A stretch of DNA of 64,000 nt from Pseudoalteromonas undina (GTDB lineage Bacteria; Pseudomonadota; Gammaproteobacteria; Enterobacterales; Alteromonadaceae), in contig NZ_AHCF03000004.1 in assembly GCF_000238275.3 (NCBI RefSeq), positions 558,001-622,000 on the forward strand. The letters run 5' to 3'. Both the position numbers and the translations under genes were made by a program. Position 1 is the stretch's first letter. Each line of letters starts with the position of its first letter. Below the pieces are notes generated by a model. The model saw only the letters and a program-made list of their open reading frames with translations, ran no database searches and had not been told where the DNA came from. This document shows positions 33,687 to 41,563 of the stretch, piece by piece.

Positions 33687-34859
33687 ATGCCATTGGCTTT
33701 ATGGGCGCTTACCTTAAGCGCATTTGCAATTGGAACAACCGAGTTTGTTATAGTGGGTTTAGTGCCAACTATTGCAAACGATTTAGGCGTGAGCTTACCA
33801 TCAGCAGGCTTACTAGTGAGCTTATATGCAGTTGGTGTAGCTATTGGCGCACCGGTACTCACTGCATTAACGGGTCGCTGGAACCGAAAAGTGGTACTTA
33901 TAAGTCTTATGGGCTTATTTGTTATGGGTAATTTATTAGCTTGGCAAGCGCCGAGTTACGAAACACTAATACTGGCACGTATACTAACAGGCTTAGCTCA
34001 CGGTGTATTTTTCTCTATTGGCTCAATGATAGCAACAAGCTTAGTAAGTAAAGACAAAGAGGCGAGCGCTATCGCAATTATGTTTACCGGCCTTACGGTA
34101 GCGCTTGTAACGGGTGTGCCATTAGGAACATGGATTGGCCAGCACTTTGGCTGGCGTGCAACGTTTTTAGTGGTTTCGGCATTAGGTTTAATTGCGCTAA
34201 TTGGCAGCGCTATTTTAGTACCAAAAAACTTAAAGCAGTCTATTCCGGCGACGTTTAAAGAGCAGCTACAGGTTATTGTTAAGCCGCGCTTATTGCTCGT
34301 TTATTTAATGACTATATTAGGCTACGGCGGAACGTTCACCGCGTTTACTTATTTAGCGCCTATATTAGAGCAGCAAACTGGCTTTGCACCATCCGCTATT
34401 GGTTTAATAATGCTGGTTTATGGTGTGTCGGTAGCTGTTGGTAATATATGGGGCGGAAAATTAGCCGACAAGCGAGGCCCAATTAGTGCACTGAGTATTA
34501 TATTTAGCGCGTTAACAATTATTTTATTGGCTTTCACCTTTACTATGGAATCAAAAGTAGCCGCAGTGCTGACTATTTTAATATGGGGGGCATTTGCATT
34601 TGGTAATGTACCAGGATTGCAGCTTTATGTAGTAAAACAGGCAAAAAAGCACACTCCTAATGCGGTAGATGTAGCATCGGGCTTAAACATCGCGGCGTTT
34701 AACATTGGAATAGCCTTAGGCTCTGTTACAGGGGGGCTTGTAGTCGAGCATATGGAACTAAAAGATACCGCATGGATTGGGGCCGTTGTTTCATTACTGG
34801 CTTTAATAGTCACTCGATACAGTGGCAGGCTAGATAAACATAATGTTCAGGCTAAATAA
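33687..34859 (+). CDS. MFS transporter, DHA1/AraJ-type exporter
   Basis: This 390-residue inner-membrane transporter has 12 predicted helices. The start MPLALWALTLSAFAIGTTEFVIVGLVPTIA is the hallmark of the AraJ/YdhP/SotB sugar- and drug-efflux group. The MFS motif GRWNRKVVL lies between helices 2 and 3, and the mirrored GKLADKRGP lies between helices 8 and 9. The substrate is unknown. GAGGA before ATG 33687 decides the start; an earlier in-frame ATG at 33612 would add a 25-residue non-family extension. Confidence 0.9.
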   Translation: MPLALWALTLSAFAIGTTEFVIVGLVPTIANDLGVSLPSAGLLVSLYAVGVAIGAPVLTALTGRWNRKVVLISLMGLFVMGNLLAWQAPSYETLILARILTGLAHGVFFSIGSMIATSLVSKDKEASAIAIMFTGLTVALVTGVPLGTWIGQHFGWRATFLVVSALGLIALIGSAILVPKNLKQSIPATFKEQLQVIVKPRLLLVYLMTILGYGGTFTAFTYLAPILEQQTGFAPSAIGLIMLVYGVSVAVGNIWGGKLADKRGPISALSIIFSALTIILLAFTFTMESKVAAVLTILIWGAFAFGNVPGLQLYVVKQAKKHTPNAVDVASGLNIAAFNIGIALGSVTGGLVVEHMELKDTAWIGAVVSLLALIVTRYSGRLDKHNVQAK

Positions 34860-34898
34860 AGCCGAACTCATATAGGTTAGTCTTGAAATAAAAATTAA

Positions 34899-34930
34899 TG
34901 ACCTCAGTATTCACATGAGGTCAAAATTTT
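34899..34930 (+). terminator. terminator of the MFS gene
   Basis: The stem TGACCTCA / TGAGGTCA with a 9-base loop is followed by AAATTTT, 40 bases after the stop. The T-tract is moderate. Confidence 0.55.
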
Positions 34931-35008
34931 AAATCAAAAAAAGTAATAGGTGTATTTAGTAAACGCGTCGTTTGAATTTTAAACCTATTATTAAACAAGG
35001 ATAAAGCT

Positions 35009-35824
35009 ATGACACAACGTGTAATTGAAATGCCAGATTTAGGTATGGGTACTTTTCGTTTAGAAGGTAAAACAGCTTATGAATCTGTAAAAATGGCGTT
35101 AGAAGTTGGATTTCGCCACATTGATACCGCGCAAATATATGGCAATGAAGAGCAAGTTGGCCAAGCAATTAAAGACAGCAATATTCCTCGTGAAGAATTA
35201 TTTATAACCACCAAAGTATGGAATAACAAGCTCAACAAAGCTGACTTTGTTGACAGTGTTAAAACATCTTTAGAGAAGCTACAGCTTGATTATGTCGACT
35301 TATTGTTAATTCATTGGCCAGCACCGGTAAATAATGAACCCATGAGTGAATATTTAACCGAGCTGCTATTAACAAAAAAGCTGGGATTAACTAAACATAT
35401 TGGTGTATCTAACTTCACCATTGCCAACTTAAATGAGGCAATGCAAACCTTAGATCCTCGCGAAATATTCACTAATCAAATTGAGGTACATCCATATTTA
35501 ACCAACACTAAACTGCGCGCTTTTTGCGATCAACATAAAATTCATGTTACCGCCTATATGCCATTTGTTGTGGGTAAGGTATTAACAGATCAAACCATTA
35601 TTGATATTGCTAACAAGCACGATGCAACGCCAGCGCAAGTGGTTATTGCATGGGAAAATGCCAATGGCATGACCACCATTCCATCATCGACTAAGCGTAA
35701 AAACTTAGAAGATAACTTTAACGACAAAGTTAAACTTGATGATGAAGATATAGCGCGAATTGATGGCCTTGATTGCAACGACCGCCAAGCAACGCCCGAC
35801 TTTGCACCACAGTGGGATCAATAA
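35009..35824 (+). CDS. dkgB: aldo/keto reductase, DkgB-like
   Basis: This 271-residue cytosolic NADPH-dependent aldo-keto reductase has the four catalytic residues: Asp and Tyr in HIDTAQIYGNE (near 43-49), Lys in FITTKVW (near 70) and His in LLIHWPAP (near 107). The C-terminal IPSSTKRKNLEDNF is the NADPH 2'-phosphate site. Overall similarity is to E. coli DkgB (2,5-diketo-D-gluconate/methylglyoxal reductase, 267 residues). It is followed by a terminator and the ABM monooxygenase gene. The physiological substrate is probably a small reactive carbonyl. Confidence 0.88.
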   Translation: MTQRVIEMPDLGMGTFRLEGKTAYESVKMALEVGFRHIDTAQIYGNEEQVGQAIKDSNIPREELFITTKVWNNKLNKADFVDSVKTSLEKLQLDYVDLLLIHWPAPVNNEPMSEYLTELLLTKKLGLTKHIGVSNFTIANLNEAMQTLDPREIFTNQIEVHPYLTNTKLRAFCDQHKIHVTAYMPFVVGKVLTDQTIIDIANKHDATPAQVVIAWENANGMTTIPSSTKRKNLEDNFNDKVKLDDEDIARIDGLDCNDRQATPDFAPQWDQ

Positions 35825-35845
35825 CCAAAAAGCCAGAACCAAAAC

Positions 35846-35876
35846 AGGTGCAGTTGAGCTGCACCTTTATTTTTTA
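35846..35876 (+). terminator. terminator between dkgB and the ABM gene
   Basis: A perfect 8-bp stem AGGTGCAG-TTGAG-CTGCACCT is followed by TTATTTTTT. Confidence 0.8.
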
Positions 35877-35890
35877 AACAAGGAACACCC

Positions 35891-36178
35891 ATGTTAACGG
35901 TAATTGCTACACTATCGAGTGAAAATAGCGATGCAGAGCGTCTATTAACCGAGCTCGAAAACTTACAACAGTCCTCGCGCCAAGAAGTAGGCTGCCTGCG
36001 TTACGAGCTATCAGTTAAAAACGATGCTGAGCAAACTAGCTATTTAGTGAGTGAGCAATGGGCGTCTAATGAGCATTTTGAAGCCCATAAAAACGCACCA
36101 CACTTTAAAGCGTTTGGTGATGCAGTAGGTGAATTTATTACCTCTATTAATATTGATGTGTATAAAACTATCGGTTAA
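35891..36178 (+). CDS. antibiotic-biosynthesis-monooxygenase (ABM/YgiN-like) protein
   Basis: This 95-residue protein has a ferredoxin-like ABM fold: MLTVIATLSSENSDAERLLTELENL, the central strand GCLRYELSVKND, SYLVSEQWASNEHFEAHKNAPHFKAF and the closing strand INIDVYKTI. Members are small dimeric quinol monooxygenases or heme/flavin-independent oxidoreductases (YgiN). The EQW..N...FE.H...PHF signature is intact. The role is probably quinone or electrophile metabolism alongside the preceding reductase; this is an inference. Confidence 0.88.
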   Translation: MLTVIATLSSENSDAERLLTELENLQQSSRQEVGCLRYELSVKNDAEQTSYLVSEQWASNEHFEAHKNAPHFKAFGDAVGEFITSINIDVYKTIG

Positions 36179-36204
36179 ATGACTCTCAGTTAATAGCAAA
36201 GCAG

Positions 36205-36230
36205 GAGCTGTAACTTACAGCTCTTTTTTT
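36205..36230 (+). terminator. terminator of the ABM gene
   Basis: The stem GAGCTGT / ACAGCTC is followed by T7, 26 bases after the stop. Confidence 0.85.
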
Positions 36231-36534
36231 GAAATATCATCTCCAAATACCCCCTTCAAATATCATCCTTTCTCCGCTGTTCTTTTAAACCCAAAGCCGT
36301 TTATAAAGGCGATTTCATAATAGTTATCTTTAATAAGACACTGCTGTTTGCATCGGTAGTACAGGGTTGCCTGATATTACTGATTACACCCTTTTTGGTA
36401 TAATTTTGCATAATCATAAACAGGTTAGGAGATAACTAGTTGTTTACAAATATTCTTTGATGGTTAATATAAATACAAAAGGAATGTATGGACATTTGAC
36501 GGTTTATAAACCGATAGATGTCGTAGACTAAATT
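36231..36534. other. intergenic region before the DUF4145 gene
   Basis: The whole gene-free stretch runs from 36179 to 36555. After the terminator it holds an extended -10 promoter candidate and, at about 36491-36523, a hairpin built of GACAT/ATGTC outer arms and a CGGTTTATAAACCG inner palindrome without a T-run. No gene is recognisable. Confidence 0.4.
36396..36404 (+). promoter_or_regulatory. putative extended -10 promoter
   Basis: TGGTATAAT is a consensus extended -10 element about 150 bases before the DUF4145 gene. No good -35 is seen, which extended -10 promoters do not require. Confidence 0.4.
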
Positions 36535-36555
36535 GTTATGTTCTACGGAGGAAAA

Positions 36556-37236
36556 ATGATTAATATTGGTAGAAATGGCATCCAAATAGATCAAGAGCCA
36601 AACAGTTGTCCTGTTTGCAATCATTTAGTATCTCCAAACAGAACTGAGATATTTAAAGAAATTAATACAGAGAATTCGAATTGGAGTCGATATTTAGAGG
36701 GACTATACGAATGTCCATCACTTAAATGTGGGCATCTGTTTCTTGCTCACTTTGAGAGAAAGTCTAAAAGTAAAGGTGCAAGAGATGGCTATTTTACTTA
36801 TACGCATTCGACACCTAATCTCTTTAAAACAGTTGAGTTTGATGAAAGAATAGCCACTATATCCCCAAGTTTTGTTGAAATATTCAACCAATCAACAAAT
36901 GCAGAGCAAGCTGGGTTGAGTGAAGTTTGTGGTATGGGCTATCGAAAAGCACTTGAGTTCCTGATAAAAGATTACTGTGTATCATCACAAACTGATGATG
37001 CTGAAAAGATCAGGAAAATGATGTTGATGCAATGCATTAATCAATATATCACTGACATAAATGTCAAAGAATGTGCCACTCGTGCAGTTTGGTTGGGCAA
37101 CGATGAAACACACTATCAACGCAAGTGGAAAGACAAAGATATTGGTGATCTTAAACTGTTGATCAACTTAGTAATTCACTGGGTCGTTAGCAGCCTAATG
37201 ACTCAAGAGTATATGCAGTCGATGCAACGAACATAA
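36556..37236 (+). CDS. DUF4145-domain protein with N-terminal zinc-ribbon-like region
   Basis: This 226-residue protein has an N-terminal CPVCNHL...CPSLKCGHLF segment (residues about 14-58) resembling a zinc ribbon. From about residue 120 it has the DUF4145 domain: GMGYRKALEFLIKDY, CATRAVWLGNDETHYQRKWKDKDIGDLKLLINLVIHW. DUF4145 proteins often occur in defence islands, fused to nucleases, or alone in mobile cassettes; their biochemical role is not established. GGAGG precedes ATG 36556. The GTTATGT core 15 bases upstream and an attC-like structure after the stop suggest a solitary integron-type cassette. Confidence 0.8.
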   Translation: MINIGRNGIQIDQEPNSCPVCNHLVSPNRTEIFKEINTENSNWSRYLEGLYECPSLKCGHLFLAHFERKSKSKGARDGYFTYTHSTPNLFKTVEFDERIATISPSFVEIFNQSTNAEQAGLSEVCGMGYRKALEFLIKDYCVSSQTDDAEKIRKMMLMQCINQYITDINVKECATRAVWLGNDETHYQRKWKDKDIGDLKLLINLVIHWVVSSLMTQEYMQSMQRT

Positions 37237-37305
37237 AAAACGCATCAAAAATCGCCCTACGGGCTGGGCTTCGCTGACGCTCCGCCTTTTATGTGAGCGT
37301 TATAA
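37231..37305 (+). repeat. attC: solitary attC-like site after the DUF4145 gene
   Basis: ACATAAAAAACGCATC runs out of the stop codon. GGGCTTCGCTGACGCTCCGCC forms the apex, and TTATGTGAGCGTTATAA closes it, pairing AACGC with GCGTT. The core is GTTATAA (37299-37305). It is 75 bases long and resembles Vibrio/Pseudoalteromonas cassette ends. Confidence 0.6.
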
Positions 37306-37310
37306 CAAAA

Positions 37311-37336
37311 TTAACAAGACACCCATTTTTAATTTT
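37311..37336 (+). repeat. 26-bp direct repeat, copy 1
   Basis: It starts TTAACAAGACACCCAT and ends TTTAATTTT; it is 23/26 identical to the copy at 37392-37417. The interval between copy starts is 81 bases. Confidence 0.8.
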
Positions 37337-37391
37337 GTACCTTCTATGTTTCAAACTAGATTTTGTTCAGTGCAGATAGGAAATTAACACA

Positions 37392-37417
37392 TTAACAGGA
37401 CTCCCATCTTTAATTTT
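37392..37417 (+). repeat. 26-bp direct repeat, copy 2
   Basis: It starts TTAACAGGACTCCCAT and ends TTTAATTTT; it lies just before the next small gene. TTAACA(A/G)GAC is reminiscent of the left end of an attC site, so the pair may be partial cassette ends. Confidence 0.8.
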
Positions 37418-37441
37418 AAGACAGAAGCAGAATGGTGGAAA

Positions 37442-37756
37442 ATGAAGATTATCTCTAGATTTCTAAGCAAGACCGAAAGAGTAGAGTATTATTTTGCAAT
37501 CATGTCAGACCATATGGAGCGTCCGTTTATTTTAGGTGCGCAAAGTGTTGATCCAAAGCTTCCTTCAATTGCTCAGTGGGGGGCATCTTCAAGATTTGGA
37601 CTTGATAGTCTTGATACCATTGAAGGAAAGTTATGGAAAGATTGGCGCTCTTCTTTAGAAATGCTTGGTGCCTCATGGGTAATACCAATTATTGAAGAGT
37701 CAGTAATAAAAGATGATGTATCTCATGCGGTTAATGAAATCATATCTAAATCGTAA
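37442..37756 (+). CDS. hypothetical protein
   Basis: This 104-residue soluble protein has no recognised family. The N-terminus is MKIISRFLSKTERVEYYFAIM, the middle contains a tryptophan-rich FGLDSLDTIEGKLWKDWRSSLEMLGASWVIP, and the C-terminus is helical. TGGTGG lies before the ATG. The stop is followed by CAATTAACAAGGCTTAG and GTTGG/CCAAC arms, so it could be another degraded cassette gene. No functional inference is made. Confidence 0.6.
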   Translation: MKIISRFLSKTERVEYYFAIMSDHMERPFILGAQSVDPKLPSIAQWGASSRFGLDSLDTIEGKLWKDWRSSLEMLGASWVIPIIEESVIKDDVSHAVNEIISKS

Positions 37757-37894
37757 ATCTGCAATTAACAAGGCTTAGTTGTCGGACTGTTTGTCTCGTT
37801 GCACTAAAAAATAAGCCGCAAAGCACAGTGTTGGCATTGCTTAATAAAACCAACAATCCATACATAGCTAAATCCCCCAGCCAAACACTACCCT

Positions 37895-38548
37895 TTATTT
37901 AATCGATAAGTCGTATTTTAAAATAAGGGCATCAATATAGCGGCTACGTAATGTGAGTTGCTTTTCGTGATCGGCGCCATGGCTAAGGGCTTTATTTAAA
38001 AGCTTCATGGCAGGGTGAATACGGGTGCGCTCATCTTTATCTAAACTGGCTTTGCTGCGCAGTTCGGTTATATCGTCTACTGATAATCTGCCAATATCCA
38101 CAGCCACAATTTCATCAATTAAGCCGTTTTGGGTGAGCACCCCATATTTACTGCATAAAAATTGTTGCCACACTTGCTGTAAATGCTCTTCTATTTCACA
38201 GCCAAACAATTCTTCGTTAAATATAAAGCCTTGCTGTGCAAGCTTTGCCAAACATTGGGTATAGTGCTGGGCAAACAGATTAAAAGCCTGGTTAGATGAC
38301 TCAATTTTTTGCTTAACTAATCCTTGACCCCAGTTTACACAGCCACGGGGGTAATAATCGTCGTATTCTTCACATTCATATAACCCTGAATAAGAGCTGC
38401 AACTCATCTGGTTTTTAATGCAATAACTTGGCTTAGGAAAAATGCTTTGAGCTTGCCAATCTTCAAGAGTTTCAGTGTCTATGTTGAGTGCTTGGCATAA
38501 CTCATCAGTGTGATAAAAGTGAGTGCTTAAATAGTCAGATAAACGCAT
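37895..38548 (-). CDS. DUF6058-like protein
   Basis: This 217-residue cytosolic protein has an N-terminus RLSDYLSTHFYHTDELCQALNIDTETLEDWQAQSIFPKPSY that reads like a MerR-type or winged helix-turn-helix. Several cysteines follow, near residues 50-70 (KNQMSCSSYSGLYECEEYDDYYPRGC), and then a helical C-terminal half. It resembles the DUF6058 family, annotated in some databases as natural-product associated, without established function. It is divergent from the DapA-like gene, so it may regulate or accompany it. ATG 38548 is used; an in-frame ATG at 38575 has no ribosome site. Confidence 0.6.
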   Translation of the reverse strand: MRLSDYLSTHFYHTDELCQALNIDTETLEDWQAQSIFPKPSYCIKNQMSCSSYSGLYECEEYDDYYPRGCVNWGQGLVKQKIESSNQAFNLFAQHYTQCLAKLAQQGFIFNEELFGCEIEEHLQQVWQQFLCSKYGVLTQNGLIDEIVAVDIGRLSVDDITELRSKASLDKDERTRIHPAMKLLNKALSHGADHEKQLTLRSRYIDALILKYDLSIK

Positions 38549-38720
38549 AGTGGCTCGCTTAATAGTAAAAAACAAAATACTGTTTATTTATACAGTTTTT
38601 TATTTTGTATCATCAAACCCAATAACACAAGCCATTTTATAATTAAATACTGGCTATCACTGCAAATAGCGCGGTAAATATGGTACAAATAGGCCAAGTA
38701 TTAATAACAATGATTTTTTT

Positions 38721-39638
38721 ATGCGCACCCTAGAACAAATTAAACAAGCAAGCCTTATTACTGCAATTAAAACACCTTACTTAGCCAATGGTGAGATCGA
38801 TCTTGCAAAGTATGATGAACTCGTTGAAATACAAATTGCAGCGGGTGTTGACGGCATAGTTGTTGGTGGCACCACCGGTGAAGGCCAGTTAATGAACTGG
38901 GAAGAGCACTTAATGCTAATTGCGCACAGTGCCAATAAATTTGGTGATAAATTACTGATTGTAGGCAACACCGGAAGTAATAATACGCGCGAAGCAATTA
39001 AGGCAACTAAATATGGTTTTGCCAGCGGCATGCATGCCTCATTGCAAATTAACCCTTACTACGGGCGCACATCAATTGCCGGTGTTAAAGAACACTTTAA
39101 ACGTGTGCTTGATATTGGTCCGGCGTTTATTTACAACGTAGCAGGGCGCACAGGTCAAGACCTCACCCCTGATATTATTGAACCACTAGCACAGCATGAG
39201 CACTTTATTGGTGTTAAAGAATGTGGTGGCAATGAGCGTATAGCGCACTATGAACAACAAGGTATTGCGTGTTGGTCTGGGAATGATGACGAAGCACACG
39301 ATGCACGCCATATCCATAAAGCACATGGTGTTATTTCAGTTACGTCTAACCTGATCCCAGGGTTGTTCCGTCAATTAATGGATAGTAAAAATGATGCGCT
39401 TAATAACTCATTACAACCATTAATGAACTGGCTGTTTTGCGAGCCAAACCCAATTGCCATTAACACCGCGATGATCATGACAGGTGCGGTTAACCCCGTT
39501 TTTAGAATGCCTTACGTGCCGCTCAACGATGAGCAACAGCAACAAGGTGAAACGCTAATTAATCAGCTTAATGAGCAAGATTTTGTCGGTAGCCGAGCGC
39601 AGTGTGTGGATATTAGTAAAGTTTTGATTTTATCTTAA
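38721..39638 (+). CDS. dihydrodipicolinate synthase family protein (DapA-like)
   Basis: This 305-residue class I aldolase-fold enzyme has the family pieces in order: VGGTTGEGQLMNWEEH (Thr pair, pyruvate pocket), NPYYGRTS (Tyr), FIYNVAGRTGQDLTP (general-base Tyr and the Arg that in DapA binds the aspartate-semialdehyde carboxylate) and Schiff-base Lys in IGVKECGG near residue 166. Retention of that Arg supports real 4-hydroxy-tetrahydrodipicolinate synthesis in lysine/DAP formation, though other pyruvate lyases share the fold. It stands alone with a terminator, opposite the DUF6058-like gene. Confidence 0.88.
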   Translation: MRTLEQIKQASLITAIKTPYLANGEIDLAKYDELVEIQIAAGVDGIVVGGTTGEGQLMNWEEHLMLIAHSANKFGDKLLIVGNTGSNNTREAIKATKYGFASGMHASLQINPYYGRTSIAGVKEHFKRVLDIGPAFIYNVAGRTGQDLTPDIIEPLAQHEHFIGVKECGGNERIAHYEQQGIACWSGNDDEAHDARHIHKAHGVISVTSNLIPGLFRQLMDSKNDALNNSLQPLMNWLFCEPNPIAINTAMIMTGAVNPVFRMPYVPLNDEQQQQGETLINQLNEQDFVGSRAQCVDISKVLILS

Positions 39639-39668
39639 ATTCTTAAACTCTTTATTAGACACGCTTTT

Positions 39669-39703
39669 AAAGCAGCCTACTGTGAACACAGAGGCTGCTT
39701 TTT
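39669..39703. terminator. terminator of the DapA-like gene
   Basis: The stem AAAGCAGCCT / AGGCTGCTTT with a 13-base loop is followed by Ts. It lies between convergent genes and may serve both. Confidence 0.8.
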
Positions 39704-39706
39704 ATA

Positions 39707-41524
39707 TTATTGCCAATAGTAGTTGAGTTTAAGCTGCCACATAGCTGAATTAGCGTGAGTGACCGCCAATCTAATATCAATATCTTGGTTAATAGGCACT
39801 GCCAGTTCTAGTTTGGTTTGCGCAGGGTTTTTAGCATTTAAGAATGACTTTTCATAGGATGCTCTGAGTTTAATACCTGAGTCAGTACCGGTAATAATCC
39901 CCATCTCTACCGACGAATCATAAAAGTGGCTATTTTTAGCTAAATCACCCAAGTAACCATTAACTAAGCTATAGGCTAAGGTGTTGCTGCTAAATTGCCA
40001 AGCTTGTCCGGCTCCCCCCATAACAAAACTACGTTTACAGGTTCTGCACAGTGCTGGTTGTCTGTCGAATCCCACATTGATTTTCCACGACCACTTAGAT
40101 TCATTAGCCCAAGACAATTGGCTTGGATTGAATGACTCCAAATCTAATAAATGAATTTTGTTTATGTAAGTTTCGCCATCTGTAAACATCAGTTCGGTAT
40201 CTAACATTTCTAAATTAGAAAATGGAATGCGGGCAATATCAGAGGCAAGGGTATCAAAATAGCTCAGCCTAAAACCCACAGTGTACTGTGTTTGCTCAGC
40301 CGTGTGCATCGTAGAAATTGAGCTGTTAGAGGGCTTTTGGCCTTTATGTGGTGGCTGCTGGTTAAATTGAAATCTAACTTTGTTTTCGCCCATTGGCAGC
40401 TTTAAGCGCGCTTTGATTAGCGCATCTTTTAACTCACTTATTTTTACAGGAGTTTGTTTTTGAATTTGTTTCACTTGTACAAGTTCAAATAGAGCTCCAA
40501 TAATGGCTTTTTGTGACTGCACTGGCAAAGCTAAAAACGATTCGTTTTTAAGTACTGCTGATTCGGCAAAAATTTGTTTAGCAAAGCTGAGCTCTTTTTC
40601 ACTTAAAGATTGCACATATTTTGAAAATACAGTGTCGCGCGAGGGAGTAAATGTGATGTTTTTAACCGCTGATTGCTCTTGGTAAGTGGCCGAGTTTAAC
40701 CTTGAAAAAATAGTGGCAGGTATTACCCAAGGAGAGCTTTCGCTAGTTAGTTGATCGCCAATAATCAACTCAACAATTTGTGCGAGATGAAACGCGCAGT
40801 TTTCATCGGCAAAGTAATAATCAAATTCAGTGCCTAAAATCTCCCATAAGTGATTAGCAATAAAAGCTACATCGCGCTCGTTTAGATTTAGGGTATATTC
40901 CCATAAGTCTCTTAACTCTATTTCGCCGTAATTATGCTGGTGGCGGTAAAATAGTTGATCTGAAAAACCAGCTTTATAACCACCAAATAAGCCTTTAAGA
41001 ATATAAACTAAGCCGTTTTCATTGTCAGGAACATGTGCGCCATAGTTAATACTGTAATCTAATAATTTGTTTTTTGATTCGGTTGAGCGATTAAGTTTAA
41101 GTAATAAATGACCATATAACGATGCGGGGTTACTCATATAACCAGAGGCAAATACTAAACTAACAGAGTGAATTGCTTGCTGCTCTCGCCATTGCTGTAA
41201 CTTTGGACACTCTGCAGCTGGCATTGAAAAGGTTAAACCTTGCTCTTTAAGCCATTGATAACGAGAAGGGTAGCGACATTGCATTAAGGGCTGGTTATTA
41301 AAAGCATGGATTGTTGCTTTTAATTCGGCAACAGGATCATCACGTCCGTTATCTGCAATAAAAAAGGATGCGTTAGTAATATAACTAATAGTAGTTGGTT
41401 GATTTTTGTAATGCCCTAATTTCAACCATATTGGGTGTTTTGCTAAAACAGAGATAGATTGCGTGGCAGAACTTGAGAAAGATATTAATAAAAAAACGCT
41501 AATTAAATAAAATAAAGGTTTCAT
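39707..41524 (-). CDS. DUF4105 envelope protein (Lnb-like periplasmic N-terminal domain)
   Basis: This 605-residue exported protein has a signal peptide (MKPLFYLISVFLLISFSSSATQ). Residues about 100-330 match the DUF4105 domain: CPKLQQWREQQAIHSVSLVFASGYMSNPASLYGHLLLKLNR, SINYGAHVPDNENG, YFADENCAFHLAQIVEL. This has the His/Cys arrangement of papain-like NlpC/P60-type folds, with Cys in ENCAFH and His in YGHLLL. The C-terminal third is beta-strand rich and could be an outer-membrane barrel. It may be a peptidase, amidase or acyltransferase at the cell envelope. It sits after the DUF3015 gene on the same strand, separated by a terminator. Confidence 0.75.
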   Translation of the reverse strand: MKPLFYLISVFLLISFSSSATQSISVLAKHPIWLKLGHYKNQPTTISYITNASFFIADNGRDDPVAELKATIHAFNNQPLMQCRYPSRYQWLKEQGLTFSMPAAECPKLQQWREQQAIHSVSLVFASGYMSNPASLYGHLLLKLNRSTESKNKLLDYSINYGAHVPDNENGLVYILKGLFGGYKAGFSDQLFYRHQHNYGEIELRDLWEYTLNLNERDVAFIANHLWEILGTEFDYYFADENCAFHLAQIVELIIGDQLTSESSPWVIPATIFSRLNSATYQEQSAVKNITFTPSRDTVFSKYVQSLSEKELSFAKQIFAESAVLKNESFLALPVQSQKAIIGALFELVQVKQIQKQTPVKISELKDALIKARLKLPMGENKVRFQFNQQPPHKGQKPSNSSISTMHTAEQTQYTVGFRLSYFDTLASDIARIPFSNLEMLDTELMFTDGETYINKIHLLDLESFNPSQLSWANESKWSWKINVGFDRQPALCRTCKRSFVMGGAGQAWQFSSNTLAYSLVNGYLGDLAKNSHFYDSSVEMGIITGTDSGIKLRASYEKSFLNAKNPAQTKLELAVPINQDIDIRLAVTHANSAMWQLKLNYYWQ

Positions 41525-41532
41525 TGTTTAAC

Positions 41533-41559
41533 CAAAAAAAAGGGCTGTTAAGCCCTTTA
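41533..41559 (-). terminator. terminator/attenuator after the DUF3015 gene
   Basis: On the minus strand the stem AAAGGGCTT / AAGCCCTTT with a short loop is followed by a long T-run. It lies between the DUF3015 stop and the DUF4105 start. Confidence 0.75.
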
Positions 41560-41563
41560 ATTA

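Noticed and set aside
37311..37417. CRISPR-like repeats
   Set aside because: There are only two imperfect copies, no array, and no cas genes nearby.
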